DNA of 64,000 bases from Microbacterium sp. SSM24 (GCF_025989145.1 NZ_JAPDNQ010000001.1:2356001-2420000); one strand, 5' to 3'. Shown: positions 7,882-16,561, numbered from the stretch's first letter. The notes: generated by a model not told the origin, from the letters alone. Numbers and translations are program-made.

Positions 7882-10788
7882 ATGACCGACGCGACGACAC
7901 CGCCACCACCGCTGATCCTCGATATCAGGGTCCACGGCGTGAGCAACAGCCCTCCGGCAGAGATGCTCGAGTCCGAACCCGACGCCATCGAGCGCGTCGA
8001 CGGTGATCCCCTCGGCTCCTTCTGGGCGAGGAAGGACAAAGCGGCGAAAGACGGCGTCACCTCGACGCATGCCTTCTCGTGGGGTGCTCAGACCCGCACC
8101 GGGGGAGGGGCGCTCGCCGCGATCGGAAGAGCGTTCGTGCATGTCGGCTGGTTTCTGCTGCTGCCCTACGCCCTGGTGAACCTCGCCTATTGGACGCGCG
8201 AGATCAGGTATCAGCGCGATGGCAGCACGCGCGCCTGGCACGGCGACACCGGTTCGGGGACGGTCCGTGTCTTCGGACTCGTGCTCACGCTCATCGCGGT
8301 AGCCGCGTTCTGCTCCGTCGCGATCGACCTCGTCGCTGTGCAGTGCTTCCGCGGGAGTGCGACCGAAGCGAACCAGGTGTGCGCGGCGCTGCCGGCGGTG
8401 TTCGACGGTCTGCGCGGCCTCGACGTTGACAGTCGGGCGGCGCTGCTCGGGCTCGTGCCGGTGGTCGTCATCCTCGTCCTGTACTTCATCGCACGCAGCG
8501 GTCGCGTGCGGTTCGAGGCGCGGGTCGAGACCTTCGGCAAGCAGATCGGAGGCCAGGGCGAGAAGGGCCGGCCGCTTCTGGCGACGCGCGGATTCTGGGC
8601 CGCGGCCCGCAGCCGCGACACCACCGAGTGGCTGCACGTCGCCGGATCGCTGCTGCTGGTGCTCTTCCTGCTCGCGTTCGACGCCTCGTTCCCGAAGGCC
8701 GACTGCATCGGCGCCCCGCTGACCAAGGACCTCTCCGATTGCCTCGGTGATCCCGATTGGCGACCGCTGGTTTTCGTCGGCATCGCCGCCGTCGGTCTCG
8801 TGTTCGTCGTGATCGGCGTGATCATCTCGTCGAGCACGCCACTGCGAGAGGCCGAGATTCCGACCGATCCGAGCAAGAAGGTCAAAGAGGCGGCATCCCC
8901 CGACAAGCGCAATCGCCGCAAGCGCGCGTATGCATTCGTCTGCCTCGTCTACGGCGCGGTCGGCTACATCGTCTGGGTGGCGCTGACCTTCACCCCGCTC
9001 ACCGACACGTCGAAGGTGACGACCCAGTTCATCGGCCTGATCACCGCTCCGCTCGTGCTCATGTCGGCGGCGCTGTTCCTCGCGCTCTACGCGGTGAGCT
9101 GGCGCGTCCGGTCGACCTGGCGCCGTCGCACCAGCGCGACGGTGCTCACTCTCGGCGCCGTGGCGCTGATGCTGAGCCAGGTCCTCTCCGACTCGACCCA
9201 GCAGTGGATGCTGACCGGAGCAGCCGTCGTGCTCGTGCTGATCCACCTGCTCCTCTCGCGAACTTCCCAGGCGAACCCCGGTGAAGCGAAGGGCGAGTCG
9301 GATGCCGGAGAGCTGCGTTTTCGCGCATGGCGCGGCCAGGGCGCAGCCGTCGTGATGCTGCTCTCGCTCTTCGTGTCGATGGCGCTTTCGAGCTTGCTCG
9401 TGCTCGGGGTGGCCTCGTGGCTGGGGACGCCGGAGCCCGGCAAGACCGACCGCATCTGGCGCACTCCCGGAGACCCGCTCCCGGTGACGGACTGGGACGT
9501 GCCCGACGCCTATGAGCGCTTCGCGGTGCTGCTCATGGTGGTCGTGGTGGCGATCCTGATCCTGCTCATCGTCGCCGCGATCGTCGTGGTGCCCAAACTG
9601 GTGCGATTCACCCTGCCGACGTTGGCGTGGAAGGGCAAGGCGCCGAAGGACGAAGGCGACGCCGAGTCTCGGGGCGGTGTGGAAGCACCGCCGGTCAGGT
9701 ATCCGGACAAGCTCGTGGACCCGGAGGAGCGGGTGCGGATCCGCGCGACCGCGCGTCGGTCGTCGCATCTCCTTCACCGCGGTGAGCCGCTCTTCGCCTG
9801 GATCGCCGTGCTCGCCGCTGTCGGTTTCTTCAGCCTCTCGTCGTCGATCGTGTTCGACGCGGCAAAGGGTGTGCTCGAGGGCTGGGCGCCGGGCCTTCCC
9901 GCAGGGCTACGCGCTGCGGCGACGGCGATCCTCGTCGCTCTCGCGCTCGCCGCGGTTGCGGCCGTCGTCGCGAACTCGGCGACGAACGGCGACCGCCCGC
10001 TCGGCGTCTTCTGGGACGTGGTCGCGTTCTTCCCGCGCGCGGGGCATCCGTTCGCGCCGCCGTGCTTCGCCGAGCGAGCCGTTCCCGAGCTCGCGGAGCA
10101 CACCCGGCAGTTCCTGCGGACGTCGGCGGGGGACCCCCTGAAGCCGCGGTCGGCCGTGATCCTGACGGCACACTCGATGGGGTCGACGATCTCGGCCGCG
10201 ACGATTCTCGCGCTGCGCGGTGAGCGGTTCGTGGAGGAGCCTCCTGCAGGCCCGCAGCTGACCGATCGCATCGCGCTGCTGTCGTACGGCAGCCAGTTGC
10301 GGGGCTACTTCAGCCGCTTCTTCCCGTCGGTGTTCGGCTACCAGGTGCTGGGAGTGCCGGGCCTTCTTGCGCCGTCATTGTGGAATCCCGATCCGTGGAA
10401 GAAGCAGGTGGTCGCCGAGTTCCCGGCCCCGTCGCAACCGGGCGACGAGACGACGAGGGCGGCGGCGAAGGCAGAAGCGGCCGCGAAGGCGACGGCTCGT
10501 CAGGAGGTCAAGACTCACGCGTTCAGGAAGGATTCACTGGCGTGGATGCTCGGAGCGAGCGAGACGACCCTGCCGCGCTGGCGCAACCTGTGGCGCCGCA
10601 CCGACTTCCTCGGCTTTCCGGTCTTCAGCTACGACAGCGACGAGAATCCGGTGGACCGCGGAGCCACCGAGACGGCCCCCGGCTATCAATGGACGGTCGC
10701 CAAGCACTCCGCATATCTCGGCACCGAGCAGATCGAGCTCGCCCGGGTCGAACTGGTGGGGGAGTTGTCGAAGGGTCCGGTGGTCTAG
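7882..10788 (+). CDS. Polytopic membrane protein with C-terminal Ser-hydrolase motif
   Basis: 968 residues from the ATG at 7882, which has GGAGAGG at 7870-7876; the frame upstream is open but has no ribosome site. The N-terminus (LDIRVHGVSNSPPAEML) is a soluble strand-rich segment of a type seen at the start of actinobacterial alpha/beta-hydrolase-like membrane proteins. About thirteen hydrophobic segments follow between residues 89 and 705. The C-terminal soluble part carries VILTAHSMGSTISA, a nucleophile elbow with Ser765, in a region resembling a lipase core. It is about 120 bases downstream of the caspase-ATPase gene on the same strand, with a -10-like TATCAT at 7833-7838 between them. 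It may be a membrane-bound effector or lipid-modifying partner. No name could be given from the sequence alone. Confidence 0.7.
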   Translation: MTDATTPPPPLILDIRVHGVSNSPPAEMLESEPDAIERVDGDPLGSFWARKDKAAKDGVTSTHAFSWGAQTRTGGGALAAIGRAFVHVGWFLLLPYALVNLAYWTREIRYQRDGSTRAWHGDTGSGTVRVFGLVLTLIAVAAFCSVAIDLVAVQCFRGSATEANQVCAALPAVFDGLRGLDVDSRAALLGLVPVVVILVLYFIARSGRVRFEARVETFGKQIGGQGEKGRPLLATRGFWAAARSRDTTEWLHVAGSLLLVLFLLAFDASFPKADCIGAPLTKDLSDCLGDPDWRPLVFVGIAAVGLVFVVIGVIISSSTPLREAEIPTDPSKKVKEAASPDKRNRRKRAYAFVCLVYGAVGYIVWVALTFTPLTDTSKVTTQFIGLITAPLVLMSAALFLALYAVSWRVRSTWRRRTSATVLTLGAVALMLSQVLSDSTQQWMLTGAAVVLVLIHLLLSRTSQANPGEAKGESDAGELRFRAWRGQGAAVVMLLSLFVSMALSSLLVLGVASWLGTPEPGKTDRIWRTPGDPLPVTDWDVPDAYERFAVLLMVVVVAILILLIVAAIVVVPKLVRFTLPTLAWKGKAPKDEGDAESRGGVEAPPVRYPDKLVDPEERVRIRATARRSSHLLHRGEPLFAWIAVLAAVGFFSLSSSIVFDAAKGVLEGWAPGLPAGLRAAATAILVALALAAVAAVVANSATNGDRPLGVFWDVVAFFPRAGHPFAPPCFAERAVPELAEHTRQFLRTSAGDPLKPRSAVILTAHSMGSTISAATILALRGERFVEEPPAGPQLTDRIALLSYGSQLRGYFSRFFPSVFGYQVLGVPGLLAPSLWNPDPWKKQVVAEFPAPSQPGDETTRAAAKAEAAAKATARQEVKTHAFRKDSLAWMLGASETTLPRWRNLWRRTDFLGFPVFSYDSDENPVDRGATETAPGYQWTVAKHSAYLGTEQIELARVELVGELSKGPVV

Positions 10789-10807
10789 GGGTCGCGCCTG
10801 CCCAGCC

Positions 10808-11797
10808 TCACCGCTCCCGCCGCGACCCGTGAAGCCGCGTCTCGCCCCCGGCATCCGCCGCCCGCGCGAACCTCGCGGCCAACCGCTCGAACGCGCCCTT
10901 CAGCTCGTCGCCGTCGATGACTTCGACGTCGGCGTCGAGCTGCGCGAGCAGCAGCGCCAGCTGGTCGGGGTCGTCCGATCCGAGCTCGAGGCGGCACGTG
11001 GAATCGTCGATCGCCTCGACGTCGACGGGGATGCGGATCGCCGCGGCGACGGTGGCGGCCGGCGCATGGACGACGACGCGCGCCCGGTACGTCCAGCTCG
11101 CCTGGACGATGCGTCGGACCACGTGCTCGACCAGGGCGTCTTCCGCGATCACCCGGGGACGGAACCGCACGCCGGTGGGCGGATGCTGCACCATGCGGTC
11201 GACGCGGAACACCCGCCAGTCATCGCGGTCGAGGTCCCACGCGAACAGGTACCAGACGGGTCCCCAGCTCACGAGTCGCTGCGGTTCGGTGTGGCGTGCC
11301 GACGCGCTGCCGTCGTGCGTCGTGTACCCGAATCGGAGGCGTTCGTGGCCCCGGATCGCCGAGGCGACCGCGCTCAGCACGGCGACGTCGGGTTGCGGGC
11401 CGGCGCCCGGGACCACGCTCGTCGCCTCGCGGACCGCGGCGACCCGTCGACGCAGGCGGGAGGGCATCACCTGCTCGATCTTCGCGAGCGCGGTCAGCGA
11501 CGTCTCCTCGATGCCGAGTCGCCACGTCGCCACCGCGCCCAGCCCGATCGCGACGGCGACGGCTTCGTCGTCGTCGAGCAGCAGCGGCGGCATCGCGGCG
11601 CCCGCGGCGAGCCGGTAGCCGCCGGCGACGCCGGGGCGAGCATCCACCGGATACCCGAGCGCGCGCAGCTTGCCGATGTCGGTGCGCACCGTCCGCGTGC
11701 TGACGCCGAGCCGGTCGGCGAGTTCGGGACTCGTCCAATCGCGCTTGAGCTGCAGCAGTGACAGCAGCTCCAGCAGGCGGGCGGACGTTTCGAGCAT
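10808..11797 (-). CDS. WYL-domain transcriptional regulator (YafY/DeoR type)
   Basis: 329 residues from the ATG at 11797; the frame is open to 11839 but starting there would place a clear operator dyad inside the coding region, and MLETSARLLELLSLLQ is the usual start of this family. Residues about 5-60 form a winged helix-turn-helix (LADRLGVSTRTVRTDI). The WYL domain is at about 130-210 with VWYLFAWD and the following RVFRVDRM. The C-terminal WCX extension completes the protein. WYL proteins bind small ligands or nucleic acid and control nearby genes. It is divergent from the epoxide hydrolase gene, with the palindrome at 11808-11824 between them, so it probably regulates that gene and itself. 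Confidence 0.88.
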   Translation of the reverse strand: MLETSARLLELLSLLQLKRDWTSPELADRLGVSTRTVRTDIGKLRALGYPVDARPGVAGGYRLAAGAAMPPLLLDDDEAVAVAIGLGAVATWRLGIEETSLTALAKIEQVMPSRLRRRVAAVREATSVVPGAGPQPDVAVLSAVASAIRGHERLRFGYTTHDGSASARHTEPQRLVSWGPVWYLFAWDLDRDDWRVFRVDRMVQHPPTGVRFRPRVIAEDALVEHVVRRIVQASWTYRARVVVHAPAATVAAAIRIPVDVEAIDDSTCRLELGSDDPDQLALLLAQLDADVEVIDGDELKGAFERLAARFARAADAGGETRLHGSRRER

Positions 11798-11807
11798 GAT
11801 CCGATCA

Positions 11808-11824
11808 TTCCGCATATTGCGGAA
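11808..11824. promoter_or_regulatory. Palindromic operator between WYL regulator and epoxide hydrolase
   Basis: TTCCGCA and TGCGGAA form perfect 7-base arms around a TAT spacer. The dyad is 11 bases upstream of the regulator start and 36 bases upstream of the hydrolase start. A related half-site (TGCCGCA) follows at about 11831-11837. It is the obvious binding site for the divergent regulator. Confidence 0.55.
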
Positions 11825-11859
11825 GCTAACCTGCCGCATTCGTTGGAATCGTCGGGGGC

Positions 11860-12996
11860 ATGAACAACGACACCGGGCTCACGCCCTTCCGCATCGACAT
11901 CCCGCAGGCCGACCTCGACGACCTGCGCGAACGACTCGCTCGCACCCGCTGGCCGATCCCCGCACCCGACCGTGACGACCGCGATGACTTCCGCCGCGGC
12001 ATCCCGCTGCCCTTTCTGGCCGAGCTCGCCGACTACTGGCGCGACGGATTCGACTGGCGCGAGCAAGAGGCGAAGCTCAACGAGCACGAGCAGTTCACGA
12101 CCGTCGTGGATGGGCAGACGTTCCACGTCGTGCACGTGCGATCGGCGAATGCGGCGGCCACGCCGCTGCTGCTGTGCCACGGCTGGCCGGGATCGTTCGT
12201 CGAGTACGAGCGAATCATCCCACTGCTGACCGACCGGTTCCACGTGGTCATCCCGTCGCCCCCGGGCTTCGGTTTCTCCACTCCGCTGTCGGCGAGCGGC
12301 TGGGAGCTGGGACGGACGACGGATGCCTACGCCGACGTCATGACGCGGCTCGGCTACGAGCGCTTCGCCGTGCACGGCACCGACATCGGCTCGGGCATCG
12401 CCGGCCGCCTCGCGGGTGTCTTCCCGCAGCGCGTCATCGGCACGCACCTCGGAGTCGATCGCATGGTCCTGGGGGTGGTCGGCGACAAGTTCCCCATGCC
12501 GGACGGCCTGACTGACGAAGAGGCCGGCCAGCTCGCGGCGCTGCAGGCTTCGCTCGCGGCCGAGAGCGGATATCTGGGCATGCACCAGCACCGCCCCGAC
12601 ACGATCGGCCCCGCGCTGACCGATTCGCCGGTCGCCCTGCTCGCGTGGATCGGCGAGAAGTTCAAGACCCGCCGCGACGACGGTCACCACGTGCCGACCG
12701 TCGATCGCGATCAGCTGCTGACGACCGTCGCGCTGTACTGGTTCACGCGCAGCGGCGCGTCGAGCCCGCAGTTCTACTACGGGGCCGAGCACACCGAACT
12801 CGCGTTCGCCTTCGCTCCCGAGGTGCCCTCCGCCTGGATCGCGTTCGACACGCACCCGATCATCCGCCGCGCGCTGGATCCGTGGGGAGCGGTGACGCGC
12901 TGGACCGACCATGCTTCGGGCGGGCATTTCCCCGCGATGGAGGAGCCGGAGCTGCTCGCGGGGGATATCCGCGACTTCTTCGACGGGCTGGAGTGA
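11860..12996 (+). CDS. Epoxide hydrolase (EHN-type alpha/beta-hydrolase)
   Basis: 378 residues. The N-terminal EHN lid region (FRIDIPQADLDDLRERLARTRWP) is diagnostic of the microsomal-type epoxide hydrolase family. The oxyanion motif is HGWPGSF at about 106-112. The nucleophile is Asp175 in HGTDIGSG, where most members have GGDWG. A late GGHFPAMEEPE supplies the catalytic His. These enzymes open epoxides to diols through an Asp-ester intermediate, usually for detoxification or catabolism of foreign compounds. It is divergent from a WYL regulator and shares its control region. The natural substrate cannot be read from the sequence. Confidence 0.9.
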   Translation: MNNDTGLTPFRIDIPQADLDDLRERLARTRWPIPAPDRDDRDDFRRGIPLPFLAELADYWRDGFDWREQEAKLNEHEQFTTVVDGQTFHVVHVRSANAAATPLLLCHGWPGSFVEYERIIPLLTDRFHVVIPSPPGFGFSTPLSASGWELGRTTDAYADVMTRLGYERFAVHGTDIGSGIAGRLAGVFPQRVIGTHLGVDRMVLGVVGDKFPMPDGLTDEEAGQLAALQASLAAESGYLGMHQHRPDTIGPALTDSPVALLAWIGEKFKTRRDDGHHVPTVDRDQLLTTVALYWFTRSGASSPQFYYGAEHTELAFAFAPEVPSAWIAFDTHPIIRRALDPWGAVTRWTDHASGGHFPAMEEPELLAGDIRDFFDGLE

Positions 12997-13001
12997 GGTG
13001 C

Positions 13002-13041
13002 GGCGCGCCGCGGCGAAGGAGAGCGGATGCCGCGGCGCGCC
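13002..13041. terminator. GC-rich stem-loop between convergent genes
   Basis: GGCGCGCCGCGGC (13002-13014) and GCCGCGGCGCGCC (13029-13041) are perfect 13-base inverted arms with a 14-base loop. It lies directly after the epoxide hydrolase stop and before the convergent NYN gene stop. There is no T-tract, so it would be a bidirectional, tail-less terminator. Confidence 0.5.
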
Positions 13042-13050
13042 CGATTCCGT

Positions 13051-13794
13051 CTACTTCGCGGCCCCCTTGGTGATGTTGCGGACCTGCAGGCCTCCAGCGG
13101 GTCGAGGTTCGACGGTGAAGGCTTCGGTCGCGCGCACCAGATCGGACAGCTTCGCGTAGCCCCAGTTGCGCGGATCGAAGTCGGGCTGCTGCTTGCGCAT
13201 GAGACCGCCGACCGCCGACAGGTTCGCCCAGCCGTCCTCTCCTGAAGCCGTCGCGGTGCACGCACGGAGCCCCGAGAGCAGCTTGGTGTTGGACCGGAGC
13301 TCTGCGCGCGTGGCGCGGGCCGGCGCCGGAACCTTGGCCGCCCCCTCGACAGCGGGCTCATCCAGCACGTCCAGGTAGGTGAACTGGTCGCACGCGTTGC
13401 GGAACGCCTCGGGAGTCTTCCGTTCTCCGAACCCGTAGACGGTTACGCCGTCCTCCCTGATCCGCGAAGCCAGGCGAGTGAAGTCGCTGTCGGACGACAC
13501 GATGCAGAACCCTTGGAACCGGCGCGTGTACAGCAGGTCCATCGCGTCGATGATCAGCGCGCTGTCGGTGGCGTTCTTTCCCACCGTGTTCGCGAACTGC
13601 TGGATCGGCTGTATGACGTGCTCGCTCGCCGACGCCTTCCAGCTGCTCAGGCGCTGCTGAGTCCAGTCGCCGTAGACGCGCTTCACAGATGCCGTGCCGA
13701 ACCGCGCGACCTCGGTGAGGACGGCGCCGACGCTGGACGGCGGAACGTTGTCGGCATCGATCAGGACTGCGAGGAGGTCGTTGGGCTGCGCCAT
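13051..13794 (-). CDS. NYN-domain (LabA-like) protein with C-terminal LOTUS/OST-HTH-like domain
   Basis: 247 residues from the ATG at 13794 (MAQPNDLLAVLIDADNVPPS); an upstream ATG at 13854 would add 20 residues with no family character. Residues about 8-140 form the NYN domain, a PIN-like RNase fold with acidic residues in LIDADN, ATDSALIIDAMDLL and SSDSDFTRLASRIRE. Residues about 165-243 match an OST-HTH/LOTUS domain, with the typical NWGYAKLSDLVRA. LabA-like proteins are thought to bind or cut RNA. It appears monocistronic and converges with the epoxide hydrolase. The target RNA is unknown. Confidence 0.88.
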   Translation of the reverse strand: MAQPNDLLAVLIDADNVPPSSVGAVLTEVARFGTASVKRVYGDWTQQRLSSWKASASEHVIQPIQQFANTVGKNATDSALIIDAMDLLYTRRFQGFCIVSSDSDFTRLASRIREDGVTVYGFGERKTPEAFRNACDQFTYLDVLDEPAVEGAAKVPAPARATRAELRSNTKLLSGLRACTATASGEDGWANLSAVGGLMRKQQPDFDPRNWGYAKLSDLVRATEAFTVEPRPAGGLQVRNITKGAAK

Positions 13795-13882
13795 GCCCTC
13801 AGCATGGCACTTGCGGTGGCGTGGTCTCTCGTTACTCCTGTTTAGATGATGCAAGCAGGAACAATGGGATCGATACTCCTAC

Positions 13883-14485
13883 TCAGATCCAGCCGCGCTC
13901 CTCGGCCATCAGCACCGCCTGCTGACGCGTCTGGACCGCGAGCTTGGCGAGGATGGCGGAGACGTGGTTCCGCACCGTCCCTGGTGCGAGGGAGAGCGTT
14001 CGTGCGATCTGCCCGGTCGTCTCACCGCGCCGTCCCGCACGCAGGACGTCGAGCTCTCGATCGGTCAGGGGGCACCGCTCGTCACTCAGCGCGTCGGCGG
14101 CGATCTCGGGATCGACGTAGCGGCCGCCCGCGGCAACGCGGCGGATGATCGCGGCGACCTCGTCCGCGTCTCGCGACTTCGGCAGGAACCCGGCCACCCC
14201 TGCAGAGAGCGCACGCCGCAGCACCCCGGGTCGGGCATGGCGGGTCACGATGATGCATCGCGTCGAGATCATGCGCGTGAGTCTCTTCGCCACCTCGACG
14301 CCGTCGAGTCCAGGCATCTCGAGGTCGAGCAGGCAGATGTCGGGCCGCAGGCGGATCGCGGCTTCGACCGCTTCCTCGCCGTCGGCGCACTCTGCCACGA
14401 CGTCGATGTCTTCCTCGAGTCGAAGCAGCGCCGCGAGCGCGGATCGGATCATCCCCTCGTCGTCGGCCAGCAGCACGCGGATCAT
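13883..14485 (-). CDS. LuxR/NarL-family response regulator
   Basis: 200 residues. The receiver domain (about 1-120) has the acidic pair in LLADDEG and the phospho-acceptor Asp54 in DICLLDLEMPG; Lys in GFLPKSRD completes the pocket. Residues about 135-195 are the LuxR helix-turn-helix (LTDRELDVLRAGRRGETTGQIARTL). Its ATG at 14485 overlaps the last base of the kinase stop codon (TGATG), so the pair is translationally coupled. It is expected to bind the GTGAC-type dyads upstream of the kinase gene. Confidence 0.95.
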   Translation of the reverse strand: MIRVLLADDEGMIRSALAALLRLEEDIDVVAECADGEEAVEAAIRLRPDICLLDLEMPGLDGVEVAKRLTRMISTRCIIVTRHARPGVLRRALSAGVAGFLPKSRDADEVAAIIRRVAAGGRYVDPEIAADALSDERCPLTDRELDVLRAGRRGETTGQIARTLSLAPGTVRNHVSAILAKLAVQTRQQAVLMAEERGWI

Positions 14486-15705
14486 CAGGCGACGCCTCGC
14501 GCCGGAATGGTCACGACGACCGCGAACTCGTCTCCGTCCTGCCCCACATCGAGCGTGCCGCCGGCTTCGGCGGCGCGGCGCTCGATGCCGGCGAGCCCGG
14601 CCCCGTCGTCGGAGCGCACGGCATTCGGAGCGACGTCGTTCGTGATCTCGTAGCGCCACGTACTGTCGGGTGTCCGGGTCAGGGTGAGGTGCGCCCGGCG
14701 TCCGCCGCCGTGACGCAGAACGTTCGTGGTCGTCTCGCGGATGACCGGTCCGAGAACGTCTGCGGGCGCAGCATCCGCATCTGGTCCGATCGACGCGTCG
14801 GCCGAGATTCCCGCCGCGCGCAGCAGGTCTCGCGCGTTGGCCAGCTCGTCGCCGAGAGAGACGGAGCGGAACCGCGTCGCCAGGTCGCGGGTGCCCTGGC
14901 GCGCCTCGTCGACGCTCGTCCGCGCGAGCCGCAGCTGCTCGACCGCGGCTTCGGGGTCGCCACGGGAGAGGAGCTTCTCGGTGAGTTCGAGCTGCAGGGC
15001 GATCACCTGGAGGTGGTGTCCTTGCAGGTCGTGGACGTCCGTCGCTACGCGCAGCCGCTCCTGAGTGGCTCCGAGGCGTGCCTCCGAGATCCGGGCGCGG
15101 TCGAGCATGATCAGCACATCCCACCACCACAGCGAAAGCACGGTGAGGAACGGGACGAATACCGAGTACAGCCCGAGGGTCCAGATGCCCGCCATGTCGG
15201 CGGCATCCCCCGTCGCCGTGAACGGGACACCCATGTCGATCAACCACAGGCAGAAGAGCAGGATCGTGCTCGCCGCGACGAACCGCAGACGCACCCCCCG
15301 CTGCCAGGAGAGCAGGACGAGCGACTGCACGATCGGCACCGCGCCCACCAGCCAGCTGCCCGAGACCAGGCCCGCGGCGATCCCGTAGACCACGGCGACG
15401 AGCACCGGCACGATGACGCGACGACGAAGGGTGGCGGTCGACTCGTCGCGGTGCCGGTAATCGAAGAGAAGGGGAAGGGTGGATGCCGTCCAGACGAGGC
15501 CGCCGATCCCGACGATCAGCACCTCGCCGAGGGGCTTGCCCCAGCCGACGAGCATGAGCGACCAGAAGAGCACGAGCGACAGATTGAAGCCCATCACACC
15601 CGACAGCGTGTACCACCACGTGACGGTGACGCCGCGCGACATCCGCAGTGCACTGGGGGCGACGGATGCCGCGCCCGAAGTCGACGCGGATGCCTGATCA
15701 GTCAC
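14485..15705 (-). CDS. Two-component sensor histidine kinase (HisKA_3/DesK-NarL type)
   Basis: 406 residues from a GTG at 15705. Residues about 30-200 contain five or six membrane segments without an extracellular sensor domain. The phospho-acceptor is His225 in the motif DVHDLQGHHLQ. A C-terminal HATPase domain follows (ETTTNVLRHGGGRRAHL as N box, DDGAGLAGIERR as G boxes). A -10-like TAGGGT at 15712-15717 lies six bases before the GTG, so the transcript is probably leaderless. Such kinases often sense membrane state or membrane-active antimicrobials. The divergent small multidrug-export gene, with related dyads before both, suggests it is the target. Confidence 0.93.
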   Translation of the reverse strand: MTDQASASTSGAASVAPSALRMSRGVTVTWWYTLSGVMGFNLSLVLFWSLMLVGWGKPLGEVLIVGIGGLVWTASTLPLLFDYRHRDESTATLRRRVIVPVLVAVVYGIAAGLVSGSWLVGAVPIVQSLVLLSWQRGVRLRFVAASTILLFCLWLIDMGVPFTATGDAADMAGIWTLGLYSVFVPFLTVLSLWWWDVLIMLDRARISEARLGATQERLRVATDVHDLQGHHLQVIALQLELTEKLLSRGDPEAAVEQLRLARTSVDEARQGTRDLATRFRSVSLGDELANARDLLRAAGISADASIGPDADAAPADVLGPVIRETTTNVLRHGGGRRAHLTLTRTPDSTWRYEITNDVAPNAVRSDDGAGLAGIERRAAEAGGTLDVGQDGDEFAVVVTIPARGVA

Positions 15706-15711
15706 GCGTCC

Positions 15712-15738
15712 ACCCTAGGCGCGTGACAAAAGTCACGC
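15712..15738 (-). promoter_or_regulatory. Kinase promoter with GCGTGAC-N4-GTCACGC operator
   Basis: GCGTGAC (15721-15727) and GTCACGC (15732-15738) are perfect 7-base arms around AAAA. Read on the minus strand, the -10 hexamer TAGGGT (15712-15717) follows three bases later and the GTG start six bases after that. The dyad covers the -35/spacer region, a position where a response regulator would control the promoter directly. Confidence 0.5.
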
Positions 15739-15764
15739 CTCGGCCGTGCGAAGCGCCCGTGGAT

Positions 15765-15789
15765 CGGTGACGCATCGGCACTGTCACCG
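15765..15789. promoter_or_regulatory. Second GTGAC/GTCAC dyad, on the exporter side
   Basis: CGGTGAC (15765-15771) and GTCACCG (15783-15789) are perfect inverted arms with an 11-base spacer, 70 bases before the exporter start at 15859. It shares the GTGAC core with the dyad at 15721-15738, which suggests one regulator acts on both divergent genes. Confidence 0.35.
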
Positions 15790-15858
15790 GAGGCCCCGCG
15801 TGGATGGACTGGGCTTGTTGCCTATGGGAGCGCCTTCGCCTCCCACGAAAGGACTGTC

Positions 15859-16404
15859 ATGAATCTCGTCGAGAGTTTCCAGAATCTCGTTGCTCAGGTC
15901 CCTGAGCTCATCCAGCCGCTGATCATCGCGCTCGCCGGTGCCGTCCCGTTCATCGAGGGGGAGGGCGCCGCGGCGATCGGAATCATCGGCGGACTCAACC
16001 CCGTCGTCGCCGCGATGGCGGGGATCGTGGGCAACTTCCTCTGCGTCGCACTGCTCGTGCTGCTCAGCTCTGGCGCCCGCGGTGCCATCGTCAACCGGTC
16101 GCGGGCGCGCCGGGTCGGAGTGGGCGCCGGATCGCCCGCTGTGGCGGATGCTGCGGCCGGGGGTTCGAGCCTGGAGGACGGTTCGCCTCGCAAGGCGAAG
16201 TTCCAGAAGGCGTTCGAGCGCTACGGCGTGCCCGGTGTGAGCCTGCTCGGCCCGCTGCTGCTTCCGACACAGTTCACCGCGGTGATGCTCGCCGGTGCCG
16301 GTGTGTCGAAGGGGCGGATCTTGGTCTGGCAGGGCATCGCCATTGTGCTGTGGACGACGGCGGTCACCCTCGTGATCACGGGTGTGATCTCGGCGGTCGG
16401 ATGA
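15859..16404 (+). CDS. Small multidrug-export family membrane protein
   Basis: 181 residues, start ATG 15859 with CGAAAGGA about 10 bases upstream. It has hydrophobic segments at about 15-32, 38-72, 125-145 and 153-178, the family PFIEGEGAAAIGI motif near residue 30, and the later GVPGVSLLGPLLLPTQFTAVMLAGAG segment. This matches the small multi-drug export protein family (PF06695-type), usually about 160-190 residues. A short hydrophilic loop at 73-115 separates two halves. It is divergent from a two-component system with shared dyads, so induction by that system is likely. Transport of drugs is a family label, not shown here. Confidence 0.82.
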   Translation: MNLVESFQNLVAQVPELIQPLIIALAGAVPFIEGEGAAAIGIIGGLNPVVAAMAGIVGNFLCVALLVLLSSGARGAIVNRSRARRVGVGAGSPAVADAAAGGSSLEDGSPRKAKFQKAFERYGVPGVSLLGPLLLPTQFTAVMLAGAGVSKGRILVWQGIAIVLWTTAVTLVITGVISAVG

Positions 16405-16561
16405 CGGGTGAGCTGGCCGACGCGACCGTGGCGGCCAACCCCGCCGGCGCCGCTTGTCCTCCGAAGAGGGGACATGAATCACCGTCACAGATCGCGGGAA
16501 GAGTCGTCCTGTAAAGAGAGTGCGCGCCGTGTGGTGCGCACGTGTCTCTGAGAGGAACGGC

